A DNA stretch of 64,000 bases from an uncultured Synechococcales cyanobacterium (GTDB taxonomy: Bacteria; Cyanobacteriota; Cyanobacteriia; Thermosynechococcales; Thermosynechococcaceae). The translations under genes and the position numbers were made by a program. Where the stretch lies: assembly GCA_902806435.1 (NCBI GenBank), contig CADCWO010000212.1:1-64000 (forward strand), in the 5' to 3' direction. Positions 38,229 to 49,076 of the stretch are shown here, piece by piece (the stretch's first letter is position 1; the number at the start of each line of letters is the position of its first letter). Under the pieces are notes generated by a model. That model saw only the letters and a list, made by a program, of their open reading frames with translations. It was not told the origin of the DNA and did not search any database.

Positions 38229-38486
38229 TGTCAGAATCCTTTTTACCTTAGTAGACGGATACTAGAGCAGCTAAAGTACTAGATAGCAACGAAAACCTGA
38301 ATGGAGCAGCTGCCGCGATCGCAACCAAGTAGTCAAATTTTATCCTGTCACCCCGTTAAATTCCGACAAAAATGTTTCGCTTTTAGACGGTTATCGGCTG
38401 TGATTCTAGGGGAGAGACTCATAAAACAAGCTGCTGAATTATGAAGTAAGCCTCAAGATGGCACCAATTTTGAACCAGAGCCTGCC

Positions 38487-39020
38487 TTACAATTCGACAA
38501 TGAAACTGTCTCGGTGGTGAAAGTCGGCCTGCGAACCCGGATGGGTCAGCGCCCAGTAGCTCACCTCGCCGTCTCTGGGTTTGATCACGGTGCTGATAGC
38601 AACCTCCAGAGCCTGATCTATCGGCACAATTTTAGTCAAATCGAGCTCCAGAGCAAGGGATAAACAGCCCGGTTGGGTCTGGACCCTAAACGGAAGTAAT
38701 TGAAAGGCCATTTCCGCCTGCATTCCTTGTCGGTAAGCGGCAAAGCGATAGACGTTCCAGTGCCCAGCGGGAGAGAGGTTGAATTCCCAATAGTGAGGAG
38801 ACTGCTTGAGAGCCAGGAAAAACTCGAAGCAGGTTTCTTCCCACAGCTCATCTTTGCAAGCTGGTAGGTCTGCTGGTGCCAGAATCATCAGTTCTGCCAG
38901 ATTGCCAATCAGCGTATAGCAGATGGCAAGTGTATTCGTGTGACGAACGATGTTAGCTGTAAGCTTCAAATCGGACAGACAGCTGTTTATGGAGAATGGC
39001 TGTAGAGAGTAGTCGTTCAT
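38487..39020 (-). CDS. DOMON-like domain-containing protein
   Basis: A 177-residue beta-sandwich protein with no signal peptide. The pattern IVRHTNTLAICYTLIGNL, then ELWEETCFEFFLAL, then YWEFNLSPAGHWNVYRF and a final SYWALTHPG matches the cyanobacterial DOMON-like family, related to carbohydrate- or heme-binding DOMON domains. The Glu/Cys/Phe-rich WEETCFEFF strand is the best landmark. Its ATG overlaps the stop of the upstream kinase-like gene (ATGA), so the two are translationally coupled. Ligand unknown. Confidence 0.8.
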   Translation of the reverse strand: MNDYSLQPFSINSCLSDLKLTANIVRHTNTLAICYTLIGNLAELMILAPADLPACKDELWEETCFEFFLALKQSPHYWEFNLSPAGHWNVYRFAAYRQGMQAEMAFQLLPFRVQTQPGCLSLALELDLTKIVPIDQALEVAISTVIKPRDGEVSYWALTHPGSQADFHHRDSFIVEL

Positions 39021-40171
39021 CGCATATCTTGGCTCAGGTTGCGAATCGCTGCTGCTTGGGATTCAATACTTTCAGTCAGCTTAAATTGGACGAGCGCCCT
39101 GGCGAGGTTGTGTTCTGGGTACTTAGCCTTGAAATAGACATTACCTGCCAAATAGTCGGTAAAGAATCTGAGCCCCAGCTCGAAAGCGATTAGGCGGATC
39201 GCGTCGTACAGATATTTGTAGTCGGTCTCGGTGAGAAATCTGGCTTGGGAAAGATAGCCTTGCAGAATCTCCTGGCAAAGGTCAAGTTCAAAGCGCACTG
39301 CCTGCCACTGTTCAGTTTCTTCTCCCAAAGGGTTACAGCCTGATCGCAGGCAGTCACCAATATCATAATGAACTAGACCGGGTTTGACGGTATCCAGATC
39401 GATGATGCTGATTGCCTGCCGGGTGGCGGTATCGATCATGACGTTGTTGATCTTGGGGTCGCCATGAATTGGTCGTAGACATAGCCTGCCTTGGGCTTTG
39501 GCATCTTCAAGGACGTGCGCCCAGGCTTTGCGATCGCTGATAAACTGCAAACAATAATCCACCTCCGGGAGCCGGGTAGAAGTTTGCTCGTGGACTGGTG
39601 GGGATTGGCTGCGGGATGTCGCCAGGACTTGAGCATAGTGCTGTAGATAGGACGGTGTAATGTGGAACCCTTCCAGGGTGTCGGCTAGTTTTGCTGGGGA
39701 CAGGTCACTGATCAGGGTATGGAACATACCGAGTGCGTAGCCGACTTCTCTAGCGTGCTGATTGTCTTGAATGGTATCAAAGGACTGCGAGGCATCAATA
39801 AAGCTGATCGCGCGCCAGAACGAGCCACTGGAGTCAATCCAATGATCTTGAGCAGCTTGGGTCAAAAGCACCCGTGGCACCTCCCAGCGGCGGTCCGGGC
39901 TAAAGGAGGTATGCTGTAGGCGATCGCGAACATGCTCGGTGAAGGTACGTATGTTCTGCATGACCAGCTCTGGCTGGCGAAATACTTGCGTATTGATGCG
40001 TTGGAGGACAAAGTGCCCTTCCGATTTAGAGTCTAGAGTTACCAGGAAGGTGTCATTAATATTGCCACTTCCAAATGCCTGGACGTTGATCACCTTGTCT
40101 TGAGGAGAGGCAAATTGGTTGGCAACAGAAACAAGGTTTTCCCAATTGCTGCTTGTGTTTAGATCCTTCAT
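39017..40171 (-). CDS. phosphotransferase (APH/N-acetylhexosamine kinase-like) family protein
   Basis: A 384-residue protein-kinase-like small-molecule kinase. Motifs: GSGNINDTFLVTL (P-loop-like), RPIHGDPKINNVMID (catalytic Asp in HGD) and IIDLDTVKPGLVHYDIGDCLRSGCNPLGEE (metal-binding Asp plus a D-GD-R stretch as in NahK-type N-acetylhexosamine 1-kinases). This favours a sugar kinase over antibiotic resistance. A strong GGGGGA ribosome site precedes the ATG. It ends in a 4-base overlap with the DOMON-like gene, suggesting that the two act on one sugar-like substrate. Confidence 0.82.
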   Translation of the reverse strand: MKDLNTSSNWENLVSVANQFASPQDKVINVQAFGSGNINDTFLVTLDSKSEGHFVLQRINTQVFRQPELVMQNIRTFTEHVRDRLQHTSFSPDRRWEVPRVLLTQAAQDHWIDSSGSFWRAISFIDASQSFDTIQDNQHAREVGYALGMFHTLISDLSPAKLADTLEGFHITPSYLQHYAQVLATSRSQSPPVHEQTSTRLPEVDYCLQFISDRKAWAHVLEDAKAQGRLCLRPIHGDPKINNVMIDTATRQAISIIDLDTVKPGLVHYDIGDCLRSGCNPLGEETEQWQAVRFELDLCQEILQGYLSQARFLTETDYKYLYDAIRLIAFELGLRFFTDYLAGNVYFKAKYPEHNLARALVQFKLTESIESQAAAIRNLSQDMR

Positions 40172-40367
40172 ATTCCCCCTGGCTAGCTGTTTAAACTACG
40201 CTGTTGCTCCTGTTACGAAGCGATGCGCTGATCAAAATTGTCCATCTAAGGCATGTTTATGTGGGGCAGTTTCTGAAACTATCACTGAAACGCAGGACCC
40301 CATAGCTCTCAACTTTGTTTAAACCTCAACGAAACTTTAAAGTAGAAACCTCTGAAGCATCAATGAC

Positions 40368-41102
40368 TTGAAATCCTTGTCAACAAACTTATCTGAATGC
40401 CACAAAGCTTTTTTAGTTCATGAGCGGCTTTGTAAAACCTATGGATGTCCTGTTGCCTTCTTCCGTGATCTAGATCCCCTGAGTGAATTAATTTCGTCAC
40501 TATTGTCACACCGGACTCGCAACGCCGACTCCACTCGGGCTTTCAGCGAGCTACTATCTCGTTTTGAAAATTGGGCTGCCCTACGGGATGCTCCTGTCAA
40601 TGAAGTAGAGGCAGCGATCAAATTCTGTACCTGGCCAGAGCAAAAGGCACCGCGTATTCAAAGGGTGCTGCAAGTCATTACTGAGCAACGAGGAGACTTA
40701 TCGTTGGACTTTTTGGGTGATCTTGAAGTACCTGCTGCCCGTGCCTGGCTGGAATTACTACCAGGCGTTGGGCCAAAGACTAGTGCAGCCGTGCTGATAT
40801 TTAGTCGCTTACGGCGTCCCGCGCTTCCTGTGGATAGTCATCATCACCGTGTGGCCCTGCGATTACAGTTAATTGCTGCAGGAGTTGCCGTTGGTCAATC
40901 CCATGCGCTGCTCGAGGCACAACTACCACCGGGTTGGAGTGCTCAACAGGTATATGACAATCACGAGGTAATGATGCTGCATGGGCAGCGTTGCTGCTTT
41001 TATCGCAATCCAGCTTGCAGACGTTGTCCTGTACTCGATTTATGTCCGTATGGGCAAGAGCGTCTCCGTACTATAAATTTCGTAACTGCTGACCTTAAGT
41101 AG
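40368..41102 (+). CDS. endonuclease III-like HhH-GPD DNA glycosylase
   Basis: A 244-residue HhH-GPD protein. The helix-hairpin-helix LPGVGPKTSAAVL carries the catalytic Lys position of endonuclease III, and the catalytic Asp is in LPVDSHHHRVA. A 4Fe-4S cluster motif with C-x6-C-x2-C-x5-C spacing is intact near the C-terminus (CFYRNPACRRCPVLDLC). It is more divergent than housekeeping Nth, so it is likely a second endonuclease III-type enzyme for oxidised pyrimidines or AP sites. The start is TTG 40368; the frame closes upstream at 40353, so no ATG is available. Confidence 0.85.
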   Translation: MKSLSTNLSECHKAFLVHERLCKTYGCPVAFFRDLDPLSELISSLLSHRTRNADSTRAFSELLSRFENWAALRDAPVNEVEAAIKFCTWPEQKAPRIQRVLQVITEQRGDLSLDFLGDLEVPAARAWLELLPGVGPKTSAAVLIFSRLRRPALPVDSHHHRVALRLQLIAAGVAVGQSHALLEAQLPPGWSAQQVYDNHEVMMLHGQRCCFYRNPACRRCPVLDLCPYGQERLRTINFVTADLK

Positions 41103-41284
41103 CTAGTTGAAGACAACCGAACGGCACACTTCACAGACGGCAGATACGACTTGCAACTTGGTGAGTGCTCTATCCCTGTGTTAAACGCAGCCATGGATTC
41201 ACACTACGGTTAAAATCGGTCCTCGCCTCAGCACGAATCATGCTCCTTCAGCCGATACAACAATGAGAATCTCACTATGTGAGT

Positions 41285-42703
<1,419 letters not shown>

Positions 42704-42839
42704 CACTTTTAGTCGTAATCCCTACAGTCAGTGTTTAATTTTATCTTAATAAAATAGCCGTCAGCTTTCTGCCGACTAGAAAGAGAAAAGAGTTGCAGAC
42801 CCTGTAGGGATTCCAACAGTCGTTGTTAAAGCACCGAAG

Positions 42840-43325
42840 ATGATTGTTCTTGTAATGGGAGTTGCTGGCTCTGGCAAAACCACCATTGCCAAAATGCTAG
42901 CTGACAGTTTGGGCTGGGAGTTTAGTGACGCTGACAGCTTCCACCCGCCAGCCAATGTTGAGAAGATGAGCCAGGGTATTCCCCTAGAGGATGCAGACCG
43001 AGCTCCTTGGCTCCAGGCACTTCAAGCTACGATTGAGCGTTGGCTGAGGGAGAAAAAGAATGTTGTCCTGGCCTGTTCAGCCCTAAAAGCCGCTTACCGT
43101 GAGAGGCTCTGTTGTGATAAGTCCCGAATGCAGTTGGTTTATCTCAAGGGTTCCTTTGAGTTGCTCCAGTCACGCCTAGCTCAGCGTTCAGACCACTTTA
43201 TGAAGCAGAACTTGCTGCAAAGCCAGTTTGACATCTTGGAGGAGCCAGCGGAAGGGATTTACGTGGATATTCTACTGCCACCAAAGGTCATTGTGCAGCA
43301 GATCAGAGTAAACCTTGGGCTTTAG
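42840..43325 (+). CDS. gntK: gluconokinase, GntK/IdnK-type
   Basis: A 161-residue P-loop kinase that phosphorylates gluconate to 6-phosphogluconate, feeding the oxidative pentose-phosphate or Entner-Doudoroff pathway. Walker A is GVAGSGKTTIA (near residues 7-17). The family signature F.DAD.FHP is present as FSDADSFHPPANVEKM, and GIPLEDADRAPWL and VLACSALKAAYRE follow. Length is normal. It is divergent from leuC with 133 bp between the starts. Confidence 0.93.
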   Translation: MIVLVMGVAGSGKTTIAKMLADSLGWEFSDADSFHPPANVEKMSQGIPLEDADRAPWLQALQATIERWLREKKNVVLACSALKAAYRERLCCDKSRMQLVYLKGSFELLQSRLAQRSDHFMKQNLLQSQFDILEEPAEGIYVDILLPPKVIVQQIRVNLGL

Positions 43326-43359
43326 CTGCCAGTTCTAATTGCTTTAGGTCTAGTTAATT

Positions 43360-44003
43360 TTGTTGCCCTACCCTTCACCTGTGCAGCATAAATTAGTTGG
43401 ATTATTGGTGCCGATAGGTAGAAGCCAGCGTTCAAGCCTATCGGCAGTTGCAGACACAGGGTTGAGTACCATTTTCACGGACAATGGAACCCATGCTACC
43501 GAGGTCGCCGATCAGAGGGGTTCCTTTAGAGGTTTTGGTAAGCCTTTCATTCGCGACCGTTGCCTTTTTTGCCGGTCTTGACGCCGGAAGTAGCGGCTGC
43601 GTGACTGGTTAAGAGTGACGCAGAGACGACGATTGTTGATGCTATTCGCTTCTTTAATCTCTTTCTGAAGTCTCCCACCACTAACGATCAAGGTATGGTA
43701 AATTCTCAAGCTCTGCTGGATTAGGGGGTGTGGCCTTTGTATGGGACGATGACACTGGGACTTTTCCGGGAGAAACTGAATGATTTTGGCCAGGTGACAT
43801 TCCGGGCGGCTCTTGCCAATGGTAATCCACTAATTGTCCGCGCTGAGTCAACTTCAGCCCCTAGGCCTAGTAGTAGTGCCAGATTGTTTAGGATTGTCAT
43901 TCTTAGCACGATCAACTACTGTTGCATTACTGGAGTAGGCATTCTGCTCCGGCTAGCTAGTAGGGACTACGTCCAATCACGATCTCTGGAGCAAATTTTC
44001 TAG
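43360..44003 (+). pseudogene. decayed NxxGxxAF-repeat protein (paralogue of the next gene)
   Basis: Pieces of the same repeat as the intact gene downstream are spread over changing frames: frame 1 DNGTHATEVADQRGSFRGFG (to about 43555), frame 2 TVAFFAGLDAGSSG (43556-43606), frame 3 ETTIVDAIRFFNLF and TNDQGMVNSQALLD then TAG (43614-43724), frame 2 again GVAFVWDDDTGTF (43727-43780), and frame 3 LNDFGQVTFRAALANGNPL (43780-43850). At least four frame changes and one internal stop mark it as non-functional. The signal-peptide end is missing. It is a relic of tandem duplication with 44172-45269. Confidence 0.8.
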
Positions 44004-44171
44004 CGGTAAAGAGGCTGGGAGCAGAAGACTTTATACAGCCATCAATAATGAATAATACTCTGTAACGCCTTAAGAACGTTTGTTGGCTGGCGGTCAAGCT
44101 TTGCTATACAACTGGAAGGTTTTTTGTCGCACTTTGGCTGCGGTGCCACTTTATCTAGAGAAAGGTGTGAG

Positions 44172-45269
44172 ATGAGATTAGGTTTGAGCCTGATTGGGCC
44201 GGCAGTGATGGGTCTATACCTTAGTCTCCCAGCTACAGCGGCAGAATTTACATTCACTAAAATTGCAGACAATAGCGGTCCCCTACAGCCATTTGGCTCT
44301 CCCAGCCTTAACGATCAAGGAGTAATCGTATTCAGCGCCCTCTTAAATAAAGGGGGCAGTGGCCTTTTTGTGGGTAGCGGCAGATCAAGCGGTGGATCTA
44401 GAACTAAGACAATTGTCAAAAGTAGTGGCTCTGCTGTTCCATTGAGTGCCCCTTCCATCAGCAATCAAGGCATAGTAGCCTTTGGCAACGATGAGGCGAG
44501 GGGAATTTTCACTCACAGTGGAACAAAACTTACACCAATTGCTGACAGTAGTGGTACCCTGAACACCTTCCCCGCTAGTACCCCCGCCATTAATGATCAG
44601 GGTATAGTAGCTTTTCGAGCAGAGCTGGATACAGGCATTAGTGGCCTCTTTACGGGTAGTAGCGGCGCACCTATCACGACCATTGCTGATAATGCTAGCA
44701 GCACCTTTGATAGCTTTGGTCCCCCGGTTATCAACGAGCGCGGTACGGTGGCCTTTAGTGCCGAACTGAGACCTCAGGAGGAGCAAAACTCAGTTAGTGG
44801 GATTTTTACCAGTAGTAACGGCGCGATCAAAACGATTGCTGATAGTAAAGGGTCCTTTACTTCCTTCAGCCCACCGTCACTCAACGATAACGACACAATA
44901 GCTTTCAAGGCTGCCCTAGATGTGGGGAGTAGTGGCATCTTCACCAGTCATGGAACGACGCACACAACCGTTGTTGATAGCAGTGGGCCCTTCAATCGCT
45001 TCGATCAACCCTCAATTAATAACGAAGGCAAAGTAGCCTTTCTTGCGTTTTTGGATCAGGGAGGGTACGGCATTTTTATAGGGCCAGATCCGAAGACTGA
45101 TAAAGTGATTGGCGTTGGTGATTCCCTATTTGGTTCCACAGTCGCAGATATTGCTTTAGACACAGAGGGGCTGAATAATTCAAATCAAGTTGCCTTCTAT
45201 GCCCTATTGGCAAATGGTACCTATGGGATCTACCGTGCAGATCCTGTAAGTGGTCCTCAGCCTAGGTAG
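44172..45269 (+). CDS. secreted choice-of-anchor NxxGxxAF tandem-repeat protein
   Basis: A 365-residue exported protein. ATG 44172 has AAAGG just upstream and opens a signal peptide MRLGLSLIGPAVMGLYLS with a likely cut after ATAA, before EFTFTKIAD. The rest is about seven repeats of roughly 48 residues, each with an IADSSGxFxxFxxP segment and an INDQGxVAFxAxLD segment, the NxxGxxAF repeat, which probably folds as beta-propeller blades. No clear C-terminal anchor is visible. Function unknown, probably surface or extracellular. A decayed paralogue precedes it. Confidence 0.85.
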   Translation: MRLGLSLIGPAVMGLYLSLPATAAEFTFTKIADNSGPLQPFGSPSLNDQGVIVFSALLNKGGSGLFVGSGRSSGGSRTKTIVKSSGSAVPLSAPSISNQGIVAFGNDEARGIFTHSGTKLTPIADSSGTLNTFPASTPAINDQGIVAFRAELDTGISGLFTGSSGAPITTIADNASSTFDSFGPPVINERGTVAFSAELRPQEEQNSVSGIFTSSNGAIKTIADSKGSFTSFSPPSLNDNDTIAFKAALDVGSSGIFTSHGTTHTTVVDSSGPFNRFDQPSINNEGKVAFLAFLDQGGYGIFIGPDPKTDKVIGVGDSLFGSTVADIALDTEGLNNSNQVAFYALLANGTYGIYRADPVSGPQPR

Positions 45270-45525
45270 TAGAGCTAGTGTCATGGTGATCAGTTGCTAG
45301 GGCTTGGATGACATCCAGAATTGGATAGTAGTGCTCTATAACAGGATAGGGAAATTCTCCTAGATCAACAGATGTAGCTAAGGCTAGGGTGTAACCCTCG
45401 GTCGCAGCGCCTGTGCCTATCCCCAACTTTTGGGCAATAGGGAGTTGAAGCATAGCCTGTTTGGGGAAGCCTTCTAAAATAGTAAAGATCAGTAAATAAT
45501 TCTTTAACTGACTCAGGCTTCCCAT
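45262..45525 (-). CDS. small hypothetical protein divergent from mfd
   Basis: An 87-residue frame that reads as ordinary globular protein sequence ([23 protein letters not shown], then [18 protein letters not shown]) without a recognised domain, signal or membrane helix. Its ATG is only 11 bases from the mfd ATG on the other strand, and its stop overlaps the NxxGxxAF gene by 8 bases. AAGGA abuts the ATG too closely for a good ribosome site. It may be a conserved small protein, but I am not certain it is expressed. Confidence 0.4.
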   Translation of the reverse strand: MGSLSQLKNYLLIFTILEGFPKQAMLQLPIAQKLGIGTGAATEGYTLALATSVDLGEFPYPVIEHYYPILDVIQALATDHHDTSSTT

Positions 45526-45536
45526 TCCTTGAACTT

Positions 45537-48500
45537 ATGGCATTTTCTTCAATTGTCCGGTCGTTAGGGAAATTACCGCTGACGCAAGAGTTACTAGCTA
45601 AGCTGGAGCGACAGCGGGAATTACAACTCAATGGAATTGCTCGGTTACCCAAGGGTTTAGTGGCTTCCGCGATCGCCCAGGGTAAGGCACAGAACTTAGT
45701 TGTGATCACTCCCACCCTAGAAGATGCCGGACGCTGGGCAGCTCAATTAGAAGCGATGGGCTGGCCGATTGTCCATTTTTATCCCACCTCTGAAGCTTCC
45801 CCCTACGAACCGTTTGACCTGGAATCAGAGATGACCTGGGGGCAGTTGCAAGTGCTGGCCGACCTACTTGAATCCCAGAAACCCATGGCAGTTGTAGCTA
45901 CCGAGCGATCGCTACAACCTCACCTACCGCCCGTGCAGGATTTTCAGGCCTACTGCCTGAGCGTGGATCGCGCGATGACGGACGCCCCTACCTTAGATAG
46001 CTTCAGTAAGGAGCTGGTCCGGCTGGGATACGAACGAGTTTCTTTAGTGGAGACGGAAGGACAATGGAGCCGCCGTGGCGACATCATTGATCTATTTCCA
46101 GTTGCTTCTGAGCTACCTGTGCGCTTGGAATGGTTTGGGGATGATCTGGAGCAACTGCGGGAATTTGATCCCGCAACCCAACGATCTCTCGATAGTATTG
46201 ACCGCCTAACGCTGACGCCCACCAGTTTTGCTCCGATTACCCTAGCTGCCCTCTCACAGGACAGGCTGGCGCAGGTGAAAGCTTGCTTGTCACCGCAAGA
46301 CGAGGAAAAGTTGGATATGGGCCAAGTGCCAGAAGGTATGCGGCGATTTCTAGGATTGGCCTTTACACCTCCCGCATCATTACTCGACTACCTGCCCGAA
46401 AATACCCTGATTGCCCTGGACGAACCAGACCAGTGTCGGGCCCACAGCGATCGCTGGTTTGAGCATGCGCAAGAGCATTGGCAAGATGTGGAAGCGTCCC
46501 TGCCGCAGATCCATCGCTCTTTTACCGCAGCCCTAACAGACGTTGCGAGTTTTCGTCGATTATCTCTGTCGGAACTAGCAGAAGAAAAAAGTGGTCTCAA
46601 TCTTGCTAGTCGGCCTGTCCCCGCTATACCCCACCAATTTGCTCGGTTAGCAGAGACTCTACGCCAAGAGCGGCAGCGTCAATTTTCCGTCTGGCTGGTG
46701 TCTGCCCAACCTTCTCGCTCCGCCGCATTGTTGCAAGAGCATGATTGTCCAGCTCAATTTGTCCCCAATCCGCGCGACTACCCAGCGATTGAAAAGCTGC
46801 AAGCCCAGCACACGCCGGTCGCACTAAAGTACTCTGGCTTGGCAGAACTGGAAGGGTTTATTCTGCCCACGTTTCGGTGCGTTGTGGTCACCGATCGCGA
46901 GTTTTTTGGCCAACACACCCTGGCCACACCTAACTACGTGCGTAAGCGCCGCCGCGCGACCTCCAAACAAGTTGACCCCAATAAGCTGAGCCCGGGTGAT
47001 TACGTGGTACACCGCAACCACGGCGTCGGCAAGTTCATCAAGCTAGAAAGCCTGACGCTCAATCATGAAACCCGCGAGTACTTGGTGTTGCAGTACGCCG
47101 ATGGTCTGCTGCGGGTAGCGGTAGACCAATTAGGGTCACTTTCCCGGTTCCGAGGGGCGGGGGATGCGGCGCCGGAATTGAATAAAATGTCCGGTAAAGC
47201 TTGGGAGAAAACGAAGAGCAAAGTCCGCAAGTCGATTAAAAAAGTTGCGGTTGATTTGTTGAAGCTCTATGCTCAGCGATCGCAACAGCAAGGACATGCC
47301 TATCCGGCTGATCTGCCCTGGCAAGTAGAGCTAGAGGAGTCATTTCCTTACCAGCCAACTACCGACCAACTAAAGGCAGTCCAAGACGTCAAGCAGGATA
47401 TGCAAAGCGATCGTCCAATGGATCGCCTAGTTTGCGGGGATGTCGGGTTTGGCAAAACGGAAGTGGCAATCCGGGCAATTTTCAAGGCCGTCACCGCTGG
47501 CAAACAAGTGGTGTTCCTAGCACCGACGACGATCTTGACCCAGCAGCATTACCACACGCTTAAAGAACGGTTTGCCCCTTACCCGATTTCAGTCGGGTTA
47601 CTGAACCGCTTCCGCACGGCGGAGGAGCGGCGAACCATTCAGCAGCGGCTGGCAACTGGGGAATTAGATATTGTTGTTGGCACCCATCAGCTCCTAGGCA
47701 AAGGGATTACATTCCGAGATTTGGGGCTGCTGGTAGTGGATGAAGAACAGCGGTTTGGGGTAAACCAAAAAGAAAGAATCAAAGCCCTTAAGACCCAGGT
47801 GGATGTGCTGACGCTGAGTGCCACGCCAATTCCACGCACGCTTTACATGGCGCTATCGGGGGTGCGAGAAATGAGCTTGATTACCACCCCGCCCCCCTCT
47901 CGCCGTCCGATTAAAACTCATCTAGCTCCCTACGACCCAGAAACGGTGCGCAGTGCTGTGCGCCAAGAGCTGGACCGGGGCGGTCAGGTATTCTACGTCG
48001 TATCCCGGGTGGACGGAATTGAAGAGGTCGCGGGAAAACTGCGGCAGATGGTGCCCGGAGCTCGGCTGGTGATCGCCCACGGCCAAATGCCAGAAGGGGA
48101 ACTCGAAGCGACGATGCTCACCTTCAATAACGGGGAGGCGGATATCTTGGTGTGCACAACGATTATTGAATCGGGCCTGGATATTCCGCGTGTGAATACT
48201 ATTTTGGTTGAAGACGCCCAGCGGTTTGGTCTTTCCCAGCTCTACCAGCTCCGAGGCCGGGTGGGCCGGTCTGGGGTGCAAGCCCATGCTTGGATATTTT
48301 ACCCGCATCAGCACCGTTTGTCGGATACGGCTCGCCAGCGACTGCGGGCCCTGCAGGAGTTTACCCAGTTAGGATCTGGCTACCAACTCGCGGTGCGGGA
48401 CATGGAAATCCGCGGAGTGGGCAACCTGTTGGGGGCGGAACAATCAGGCCAAATGGAGGCGATCGGGTTTGACCTCTACATGGAAATGCTAGAAGAAGCC

Positions 48501-49001
48501 ATTAACGAAGTGCGCGGCCAGGAAATTCCGCCAGTGGATGATACTGCGATCGACTTAAACCTGACGGCCTTTATCCCTGCTGATTACATCCCCGATCTAG
48601 ATCAAAAGATGAGTGCTTACCGGGCAGTTGCCTCCAGTAATTCCAAGCCAGAGCTGACACAAATTGCTGTGGAGTGGAGCGATCGCTTTGGCCCGATTCC
48701 TAGCGCCGCCCTGCAACTACTGCGGGTAGTCGAGCTGAAGCAGTTAGCCAAGAAACTTGGGTTTGCCCGGATCAAACCAGAGGGAAATCAACACATTGTT
48801 CTAGAAACCCCGATGGAAGAACCGGCCTGGAACCTCTTAAAGGCGAACTTACCTCAACACCTCCAGTCCCGCTTTGTCTTTGCGCCTGGTAAAGTCACTG
48901 TACGGGGGTTGGGTGTTTTAAGTGCGGACCAGCAGTTAGAAAGCTTAATTGACTGGCTGAGTAAAATTCAAGGGGCACTACCGGAACCAGCACTGGTTTG
49001 A
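45537..49001 (+). CDS. mfd: transcription-repair coupling factor Mfd
   Basis: A 1154-residue SF2 translocase that removes RNA polymerase stalled at lesions and recruits UvrA. Domains in order: UvrB-homology region (residues 1-330), the RNA-polymerase-interacting CarD/TRCF domain at [17 protein letters not shown] (about 480-550), the motor with Walker [14 protein letters not shown] and DEEQRFG, helicase C motifs ([21 protein letters not shown]), and a C-terminal TRCF domain from about residue 1000. Full length and intact. Confidence 0.96.
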   Translation: MAFSSIVRSLGKLPLTQELLAKLERQRELQLNGIARLPKGLVASAIAQGKAQNLVVITPTLEDAGRWAAQLEAMGWPIVHFYPTSEASPYEPFDLESEMTWGQLQVLADLLESQKPMAVVATERSLQPHLPPVQDFQAYCLSVDRAMTDAPTLDSFSKELVRLGYERVSLVETEGQWSRRGDIIDLFPVASELPVRLEWFGDDLEQLREFDPATQRSLDSIDRLTLTPTSFAPITLAALSQDRLAQVKACLSPQDEEKLDMGQVPEGMRRFLGLAFTPPASLLDYLPENTLIALDEPDQCRAHSDRWFEHAQEHWQDVEASLPQIHRSFTAALTDVASFRRLSLSELAEEKSGLNLASRPVPAIPHQFARLAETLRQERQRQFSVWLVSAQPSRSAALLQEHDCPAQFVPNPRDYPAIEKLQAQHTPVALKYSGLAELEGFILPTFRCVVVTDREFFGQHTLATPNYVRKRRRATSKQVDPNKLSPGDYVVHRNHGVGKFIKLESLTLNHETREYLVLQYADGLLRVAVDQLGSLSRFRGAGDAAPELNKMSGKAWEKTKSKVRKSIKKVAVDLLKLYAQRSQQQGHAYPADLPWQVELEESFPYQPTTDQLKAVQDVKQDMQSDRPMDRLVCGDVGFGKTEVAIRAIFKAVTAGKQVVFLAPTTILTQQHYHTLKERFAPYPISVGLLNRFRTAEERRTIQQRLATGELDIVVGTHQLLGKGITFRDLGLLVVDEEQRFGVNQKERIKALKTQVDVLTLSATPIPRTLYMALSGVREMSLITTPPPSRRPIKTHLAPYDPETVRSAVRQELDRGGQVFYVVSRVDGIEEVAGKLRQMVPGARLVIAHGQMPEGELEATMLTFNNGEADILVCTTIIESGLDIPRVNTILVEDAQRFGLSQLYQLRGRVGRSGVQAHAWIFYPHQHRLSDTARQRLRALQEFTQLGSGYQLAVRDMEIRGVGNLLGAEQSGQMEAIGFDLYMEMLEEAINEVRGQEIPPVDDTAIDLNLTAFIPADYIPDLDQKMSAYRAVASSNSKPELTQIAVEWSDRFGPIPSAALQLLRVVELKQLAKKLGFARIKPEGNQHIVLETPMEEPAWNLLKANLPQHLQSRFVFAPGKVTVRGLGVLSADQQLESLIDWLSKIQGALPEPALV

Positions 49002-49076
49002 ATCATAATTGTCTCCCCCAGCCGCCTACACTTTTCTGAAGGGCTCCCCCTCTAAATTGTTCTTAACGAGCTACCC

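Noticed and set aside
39017-40171. Aminoglycoside resistance gene
   Set aside because: The motifs fit the wide APH superfamily but the DIGD-R segment favours a sugar kinase; there is no resistance or mobile context.
43728-44003. Independent 91-codon gene
   Set aside because: Its first half is the NxxGxxAF repeat seen in the neighbouring intact protein and earlier repeat pieces precede it in other frames, so it is part of a pseudogene.
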